From assembly GCA_002695065.1 (NCBI GenBank), contig NZNW01000095.1, forward strand, positions 1 to 64,000: a DNA stretch of 64,000 nt, in the 5' to 3' direction. The notes below the pieces were generated by a model, which did not search any database, was not told the origin of the DNA, and saw only the letters and a program-made list of their open reading frames with translations. The position numbers were made by a program, and so were the translations under genes. Shown here piece after piece: positions 59,497 through 64,000 of this stretch (within the stretch, counting starts at the first letter, position 1; each line of letters begins with the position of its first letter). Source of the DNA: Salinicola sp. GTDB taxonomy: Bacteria > Pseudomonadota > Gammaproteobacteria > Pseudomonadales > Halomonadaceae.

Positions 59497-60345
59497 ATGT
59501 CGCACAACTATCGTCTCATCGTTTCCTGCCCCGACCGCGTCGGTATCGTCTCGCGAGTGTCGAGCTTCATCGCCTCCCAGGAAGGCTCGATCATCGAGGC
59601 CAACCAGCACTCCGACCTGGCTACCGGGCGCTTTTTCATGCGCTACGACATTCGCGCCAATGCGCTGAGCGCCCAGGACTTTCGAGTCGCCTTCGCGCCC
59701 ATCGCCGAGGAGTTCGAGATGAACTGGCGGCTCAGCGACTCCGACCGGCGCCAGCGGGTCGTGGTCATGGTCTCCCGGGAGTCGCACTGTCTGGTCGACC
59801 TGCTCTATCGCTGGTCGGCCGGGGAGCTCGATTGCGACATTCCGTGCGTGATCTCCAACCATGACGACCTGCGCGCCATGGTGACCTGGTACGGGATCGA
59901 CTTTCATCACGTGCCGGTGGATCCGAATGACAAGGCGTCGGCCTTTGCCGAGACCGAGCGCCTGATAACGGCGGCCGAAGCCGACAGCGTGGTATTGGCA
60001 CGGTACATGCAGATTTTGCCGCCCGATCTCTGCCAGCGGTACGCAGGGCGGGTCATCAATATCCACCACAGCTTCCTGCCGTCGTTTGCCGGGGCCAAGC
60101 CTTACCACCAGGCGTTCGAGCGTGGCGTCAAGCTGATCGGTGCCACCTGCCACTATGTCACCGAAGAGCTCGATGCAGGGCCGATCATCGAGCAGGACAT
60201 CCAGCGGGTATCCCATTGTCATACGCCGCAGGATCTGGTGCGCCTGGGGCGCGATGTGGAAAAGGCCGTGCTCGCCCGCGGGTTGCGATGGCACCTGCAG
60301 GATCGTGTACTCATTCACGGCAACAAGACCGTGGTGTTCTCCTGA
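59497..60345 (+). CDS. purU: Formyltetrahydrofolate deformylase
   Basis: 282 residues: an N-terminal ACT domain (YRLIVSCPDRVGIVSRVSSFIASQEGSIIEANQHSD) and a C-terminal formyl-transferase-type domain (about 88-282) with the catalytic set YMQILPPDLCQRYAGRVINIHHSFLPSFAGAKPYHQAFERGVKLIGATCHYVTEELDAGPIIEQD. It hydrolyses 10-formyl-THF to formate and THF, balancing one-carbon pools and supplying formate to PurT. Alone on the plus strand and convergent with dinB. Confidence 0.96.
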   Translation: MSHNYRLIVSCPDRVGIVSRVSSFIASQEGSIIEANQHSDLATGRFFMRYDIRANALSAQDFRVAFAPIAEEFEMNWRLSDSDRRQRVVVMVSRESHCLVDLLYRWSAGELDCDIPCVISNHDDLRAMVTWYGIDFHHVPVDPNDKASAFAETERLITAAEADSVVLARYMQILPPDLCQRYAGRVINIHHSFLPSFAGAKPYHQAFERGVKLIGATCHYVTEELDAGPIIEQDIQRVSHCHTPQDLVRLGRDVEKAVLARGLRWHLQDRVLIHGNKTVVFS

Positions 60346-60362
60346 TTCGCAACATTTGATGT

Positions 60363-61430
60363 TCAGGGCGACGTCGGTTCGTCATCGTCGAACAGGCCCA
60401 GCTGGCGCTGCTCCTGCTCCGGCACCAGCCGTACGCCGACACCCAGGAGCCTGACGGGGCGTTCGCCTCGTCGCCATGCACTCTCCAGCAGCTCATGGAA
60501 GCGCGCATCGACGATGCCGCGGGCTCCCGTTTCCTGGGTCGTGCTGGAAAAGTCGTCGAAGCGGACCTTGACGAACTGCTTGGCGATGGCGGGATCGCCA
60601 TGGCGGGCCATGCGCTCGTGCAGCTTCTCGATCAAGGGCTTCAATGCCGTATGGCAATCACTCAGGTGGGGCAGGTCCCGGTCATAGGTCGTCTCGACGC
60701 TGACGGACTTGCGTTCACGCGAGACATTGACCGGACGTTCGTCGATGCCGTGAGCCAGCTCGTGAAGACGGCGCCCGAACTTGCCGAAGTGGTCCAGCAG
60801 CTTGTCCATCGGCTGGGCCCGCAGATCGGCGCAACTGGCGATTCCGAGCGTGTCGAGTTTGGTGGCGGTCGCCGGGCCGACGCCGTGCAGTTTCCTGACC
60901 GGCAGGTCGGTGATGAACGACTCCATCTCCGTCGGCGGAATCACGAACAGGCCGTCGGGCTTGTCCCAGTCGCTGGCGATCTTGGCGAGAAATTTGTTGG
61001 GTGCGACGCCGACCGAGATGACGATGCCGGTTCTCGCCAGGGCCTCCTCCTTGAGCCAGCGGGCCATCCAGGTGGCACTGCCCTGAAAGCGGGTGACTTC
61101 GGTCACGTCCAGGTAGGCTTCATCCAGTGAAAGCGGCTCGACCAGCGGCGTCAGTTCGTGAAAGATGGCCTGGATCTGCTGAGAGACGTCCCGGTATTTG
61201 TTGAAGTCGGGCGGTAGCAGCTTCAACTCGGGGCAGAGGCGCAGCGCGCGCGCCGTTGGCATGGCGGAATGGATGCCGAACTTCCGCGCCGGATAGTTAC
61301 AGGTGGCGATGACCCCCCGTCGCTCGGCACTCCCGCCGATCGCCAGGGGCGTATGGGTCAACGAAGGGTCATCGCGCATCTCCACGGCGGCATAGAAGCA
61401 GTCGCAGTCGGCGTGCAGAATCTTGCGCAT
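60363..61430 (-). CDS. dinB: DNA polymerase IV (Y family)
   Basis: 355 residues. Error-prone translesion polymerase. ILHADCDCFYAAVEMRDDP (first metal site), YSLDEAYLDVTE-type PLSLDEAYLDVTEV (second metal site), ISVGVAPNKFLAKIASDWDKPDGLFVI and the helix-hairpin-helix VGPATATKLDTLGI are present. QLGLF near the C-terminus is the beta-clamp-binding motif. The start ATG 61430 (MRKILHADCDC) lies 17 bp after the lexA stop, so lexA-dinB is one operon under SOS control. Confidence 0.95.
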   Translation of the reverse strand: MRKILHADCDCFYAAVEMRDDPSLTHTPLAIGGSAERRGVIATCNYPARKFGIHSAMPTARALRLCPELKLLPPDFNKYRDVSQQIQAIFHELTPLVEPLSLDEAYLDVTEVTRFQGSATWMARWLKEEALARTGIVISVGVAPNKFLAKIASDWDKPDGLFVIPPTEMESFITDLPVRKLHGVGPATATKLDTLGIASCADLRAQPMDKLLDHFGKFGRRLHELAHGIDERPVNVSRERKSVSVETTYDRDLPHLSDCHTALKPLIEKLHERMARHGDPAIAKQFVKVRFDDFSSTTQETGARGIVDARFHELLESAWRRGERPVRLLGVGVRLVPEQEQRQLGLFDDDEPTSP

Positions 61431-61447
61431 GGTGCCGGGGGAAAGCC

Positions 61448-62095
61448 TCAGTGGAGGCCGGAGCCGTTGCCGCCACGAATGACGCCCACGCCGAGCCCCT
61501 CGATCTCCAGATGCTGATGCTTCAGATCGAGCACGATCGGCTCGAAATCCGCGTTTTCGGCGATCAGCGTGACGCGGCTGCCCTGGCGCTGGAAGCGCTT
61601 GACGGTGACATCGTCCTCCAGCCTCGCCACGACGATCTGACCGTTGCGTATCTCCTGGGTGCGATGAACGGCAAGCAGATCGCCGTCGAAGATCCCGGCG
61701 TCCTTCATCGACAACCCCCGCACGCGCAGCAGATAGTCGGCGCTGGGCGTGAAGTAGTCGGCCGGCAGGGGGCAGTAACGGTCGATATGCTCGGTGGCCA
61801 GAATCGGGCTGCCCGCGGCGACGCTGCCGATGACCGGCAAGCCCTCGACACTGGCTTCGCCCGGTTCCGGTTCCTGGACGCCGGCTGGCAGCCGAATACC
61901 GCGGGAGGTGCCGGGTATCATGCGGATGACGCCTTTGCGGTCCAGCGCGCGCAGGTGTTCCTCGGCGGCATTGGGAGAGCGGAATCCCAGTGCGCGGGCG
62001 ATCTCGGCTCGTGTCGGCGGATAGCCGAATTCGCCCATCGTCTTGACGATGAAATCGTAGACGTTCTGCTGTCGTGCGGTGAGCGGTCGCGCCAT
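61448..62095 (-). CDS. lexA: LexA repressor
   Basis: 215 residues. The N-terminal winged helix is [57 protein letters not shown]; the Ala-Gly self-cleavage site is in GSVAAGSPI; the catalytic Ser is in GLSMKDAGI and the Lys in VTVKRFQR. It represses SOS genes until RecA-stimulated self-cleavage. ATG 62095 follows an AGAACG sequence. CTG-N10-CAG LexA-box-like sites lie upstream at 62137-62152 and 62225-62240. Confidence 0.97.
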   Translation of the reverse strand: MARPLTARQQNVYDFIVKTMGEFGYPPTRAEIARALGFRSPNAAEEHLRALDRKGVIRMIPGTSRGIRLPAGVQEPEPGEASVEGLPVIGSVAAGSPILATEHIDRYCPLPADYFTPSADYLLRVRGLSMKDAGIFDGDLLAVHRTQEIRNGQIVVARLEDDVTVKRFQRQGSRVTLIAENADFEPIVLDLKHQHLEIEGLGVGVIRGGNGSGLH

Positions 62096-62136
62096 CGTTC
62101 TCTCCCGGGCCTTGAAGGTCATCAGGCGTTTGGGGC

Positions 62137-62152
62137 CTGATTGGATGGTCAG
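62137..62152. promoter_or_regulatory. Candidate LexA box upstream of lexA
   Basis: CTGATTGGATGGTCAG fits the core CTG-N10-CAG. It lies about 42 bp before the lexA start, a normal operator position, but the middle is not the AT-rich E. coli type. Confidence 0.45.
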
Positions 62153-62224
62153 GCATTTATCCCGCTGATCATGGGTCGGATGGCATGGAGCCTGACCCCA
62201 GCTAGGCGTGTTCATGCATACAGG

Positions 62225-62240
62225 CTGGAATTGTATCCAG
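62225..62240. promoter_or_regulatory. Second candidate LexA box, between lexA and psrA
   Basis: CTGGAATTGTATCCAG fits CTG-N10-CAG and is closer to the E. coli consensus in its AT-rich centre. It could serve lexA (130 bp) or psrA (146 bp). Confidence 0.5.
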
Positions 62241-62330
62241 TCGTTCGCGATGAGGGAAGTCTTTCGGGCCCTGAGTTGGCAATCCCGCGCTCCAGGTCCG
62301 ACGAAATGCTCGATTGTATGGCTCGTCCCG

Positions 62331-62354
62331 GAATGATTAGAATCATAATCGTTC
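62331..62354. promoter_or_regulatory. Inverted repeat operator candidate for psrA
   Basis: GAATGATTA (62331-62339) and TAATCGTTC (62346-62354) are inverted copies with one mismatch, spaced by six bases. Overlapping TTAGAA/TTCTAA (62337-62357) adds symmetry. The site lies 32 bp before the psrA start, a typical place for TetR autorepression. Confidence 0.6.
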
Positions 62355-62385
62355 TAAGTCGTTGTTCTCTGGCGCGAGGTATGAC

Positions 62386-63054
62386 ATGGCCCGACCCGAC
62401 ACCGTTACTCGTATTCTCGATACGGCGGAGGTCCTTTTTGCCGAAAAGGGTTTCGCTGAAACCTCGCTGCGCAACATCACGACTCGCGCCAAGGTCAATC
62501 TGGCGGCGGTGAATTATCATTTCGGCTCCAAGAAGGCCTTGATTCAGGCGGTCTTCGCCCGCTATCTCGATCCGTTCTCGGAGCGGCTGAACCTGGCGCT
62601 CGATGGACTGGAGGCGCGCTACCGGGAGACGCGAGTGCCGCTCGAGGTACTGTTGGAGCAGCTTGCCACCAGCGTCCTGGAGGTGCCTGCCGAGCGCAAT
62701 AGCCTCAAGGTCTTCATGAAGCTGCTGGGATTGGCCTACACCCAGGCTCAGGGGCATCTGCGCCGCTACATTCAGGAGCACTACGGGGACACCTTCCACC
62801 GCTTCGTCGCCTGCCTGCGCCGGGCGACGCCGGACCTGCCGGACGCCGAACGATTCTGGCGACTGCACTTCATGCTGGGTACCGTGGTCTTCACCCTGTC
62901 CGGCCTGGATGCACTGAGAGACATCGCCGACAGCGAGTATCAGGAGCACATGTCGGTCAGAGAGCTGATCCGTCACCTCCGTCCCGTCGTGGTCGCCGGC
63001 ATGCAGGCGCCATTACCCGCTGCCCTGGAGACGGCCGGCTCGGCGGTAGAGTGA
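62386..63054 (+). CDS. psrA: TetR-family regulator PsrA-like
   Basis: 222 residues. The HTH is TVTRILDTAEVLFAEKGFAETSLRNITTRAKVNLAAVNYHFGSKKALIQAVFARYLDP and the C-terminal domain is the TetR_C type found in PsrA. Divergent from lexA and before nagZ, the same arrangement as psrA in Pseudomonas, where PsrA responds to long-chain fatty acids and controls rpoS and beta-oxidation. GAGG lies six bases before ATG 62386. An inverted repeat at 62331-62354 is a candidate autoregulatory site. Confidence 0.88.
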   Translation: MARPDTVTRILDTAEVLFAEKGFAETSLRNITTRAKVNLAAVNYHFGSKKALIQAVFARYLDPFSERLNLALDGLEARYRETRVPLEVLLEQLATSVLEVPAERNSLKVFMKLLGLAYTQAQGHLRRYIQEHYGDTFHRFVACLRRATPDLPDAERFWRLHFMLGTVVFTLSGLDALRDIADSEYQEHMSVRELIRHLRPVVVAGMQAPLPAALETAGSAVE

Positions 63055-63138
63055 GGTGACCGCCGGCATCGTTCCGCCTCTGTCATGGCAACCCGCTGTC
63101 GTCTAGAATCGGGCGCTCAATGGTCTCAGGTGTTAGCT

Positions 63139-64000
63139 ATGACTCAACCTCTCGGCCCGGTCATGCTGGATGTCGAAGGCATCCGGTTACGTGACGAGGA
63201 GCGCCAACTGATTTCGCGCGCGGAGGTCGGTGGCGTCCTGCTGTTTGCCAGGAACACGCCGGATGTCGCCACGACCCAGGCGTTGATCGGTCAGATTCGC
63301 GAGTGTCGCCCCGACATTCTGGTCGCGATCGACCAGGAAGGCGGTCGGGTGCAGCGATTGAAGGAGGGGGTGACACCAATTCCCCCCATGGCGGTGTTGG
63401 GCCGCCATTTCGCGGAGTCTCCCGAGGCGGCCCTGACGTTGACTCAGGATGCGGGCTGGCTGTTGGGCATGGAGATGGCGGCTTGCGGTTTCGATCTGAG
63501 CTTCGCGCCCGTGCTGGATCTCGACGACGACCAGTCGCCCGCCATCGGTTCGCGAAGCTTCTCGCCGGACCCGGAGGTGACCACCGCGCTGGCCGGGGCG
63601 TTCATCGACGGGCTCCACGACGCGGGCATGGTGGCGATCGGCAAGCATTTTCCCGGCCACGGCGGGGCGCGGCAGGACTCCCATTTCGGGATTGCCGAGG
63701 ATCCGCGCAGCCTGGCGGAGTTGCGTGAACGCGACCTGGTGCCTTTCGCCAGGCTGGCGGGCAAGCTGGATGGCGTCATGCCGGCTCACGTCATCTACTC
63801 CGCGTTCGACGAGCGGCCGGCCGGTTTCTCTCCCAGCTGGCTCGGCATGCTGCGCGAGGAACTCGGCTTCAAGGGGGCCATCTTCTCGGACGACCTGACC
63901 ATGGCGGCGGCGCATGCGGCCGGGTCGCCCCGCGAACGGGCCGAAGCCGCCTGGGCAGCCGGTTGCGACATGGCCGTCGTCTGCAATGCGCCCGAGGCCG
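63139..64000 (+). CDS. nagZ: Beta-N-acetylhexosaminidase NagZ, partial (C-terminus off the window)
   Basis: 287 residues are visible out of about 340. A cytosolic GH3 enzyme that removes GlcNAc from anhydromuropeptides during peptidoglycan recycling. MLDVEGIRLRDEER, VAIDQEGGRVQRL, FAPVLDLD, the GH3 motif AIGKHFPGHGGARQDSHFG with the catalytic His-Asp pair, and IFSDDLTMAAA with the nucleophilic Asp are all present. The ATG 63139 start gives MTQPLGPVMLDVEG; a -10-like TAGAAT lies at 63103-63108. Confidence 0.95.
   Translation, partial: MTQPLGPVMLDVEGIRLRDEERQLISRAEVGGVLLFARNTPDVATTQALIGQIRECRPDILVAIDQEGGRVQRLKEGVTPIPPMAVLGRHFAESPEAALTLTQDAGWLLGMEMAACGFDLSFAPVLDLDDDQSPAIGSRSFSPDPEVTTALAGAFIDGLHDAGMVAIGKHFPGHGGARQDSHFGIAEDPRSLAELRERDLVPFARLAGKLDGVMPAHVIYSAFDERPAGFSPSWLGMLREELGFKGAIFSDDLTMAAAHAAGSPRERAEAAWAAGCDMAVVCNAPEA

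Noticed and set aside
60363-62156. A 597-codon frame that seems to fuse dinB to an upstream protein
   Set aside because: The upstream 242 codons are lexA read out of frame. Pol IV begins at ATG 61430 with its normal N-terminus.

Overview
This is a GC-rich chromosomal segment of a gammaproteobacterium. The gene content and order best fit the halomonads (Halomonas, Chromohalobacter, Salinicola and relatives). The pointers are rsxB next to metG, a psrA-lexA-nagZ neighbourhood as in Pseudomonas and its relatives, a short ApbC/Mrp, purMN divergent from hda, and acidic protein tails. The genus is an inference; no 16S gene is present. I saw no insertion sequence, prophage or CRISPR array. Most of the window is ordinary core genome, interrupted by two catabolic loci.

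Layout. 1-13.5 kb: rsxB (cut by the window edge), metG, a DoxX-like membrane protein, an AEC transporter, DNA polymerase II, a small lipoprotein, a glutathione S-transferase-like protein, luxS, a TerB-like protein, a two-gene acyltransferase / serine hydrolase unit, apbC and dcd. 13.5-19.6 kb: a 126-bp nested palindrome, an aldo-keto reductase, purN and purM, then hda and a SulP transporter. 19.5-32.1 kb: a sugar locus with a LysR regulator, a secreted aldose 1-epimerase, an AraFGH-type ABC importer, a GntP-type sugar-acid permease, an L-arabonate-type dehydratase, YjbQ, a metallo-beta-lactamase-fold lactonase and a zinc alcohol dehydrogenase. 32.2-34.8 kb: fumC and a membrane-anchored EEP-family protein.

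34.9-44.6 kb: a glycerol regulon with glpR-glpD on the minus strand and a GlpSTPQ-DUF2160-GlpV glycerol ABC importer on the plus strand. GlpR-operator-like sequences lie upstream of both. Two almost identical tRNA-Val(GAC) genes sit between them. 44.7-49.6 kb: an HDOD protein, free-methionine-(R)-sulfoxide reductase, the metNIQ methionine importer and a RutR-like regulator. 49.9-53.2 kb: ribE and nucleobase salvage/repair genes (apt, gpt, ung, upp). 53.2-56.8 kb: a molybdenum-cofactor cluster, mobA-mobB-moaCD-moaE-moaA, in which moaC and moaD are one fused gene. 56.9-64 kb: a short H-NS-like protein with an AT-hook-like tail, an RNase J-like protein, purU, lexA-dinB, psrA and the start of nagZ.

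How they work together. The sugar locus reads as an oxidative, non-phosphorylative pentose/hexose pathway: mutarotation in the periplasm, import of the sugar (AraFGH) or the sugar acid (GntP), then dehydration of the acid. The sugar dehydrogenase and lactonase steps are not obviously encoded, and the neighbouring lactonase/dehydrogenase pair is a speculative candidate for them. The two ATPases of the glycerol importer carry complementary degenerate motifs, so the dimer probably has a single consensus ATP site. I did not find a clearly unprecedented system. The strongest points for follow-up are that ATPase pair, the MoaC-MoaD fusion, the short H-NS-like protein, the RNase J in a gammaproteobacterium, and the sugar locus with its shared GGTTATC motif. 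All family calls come from reading motifs, without database searches.
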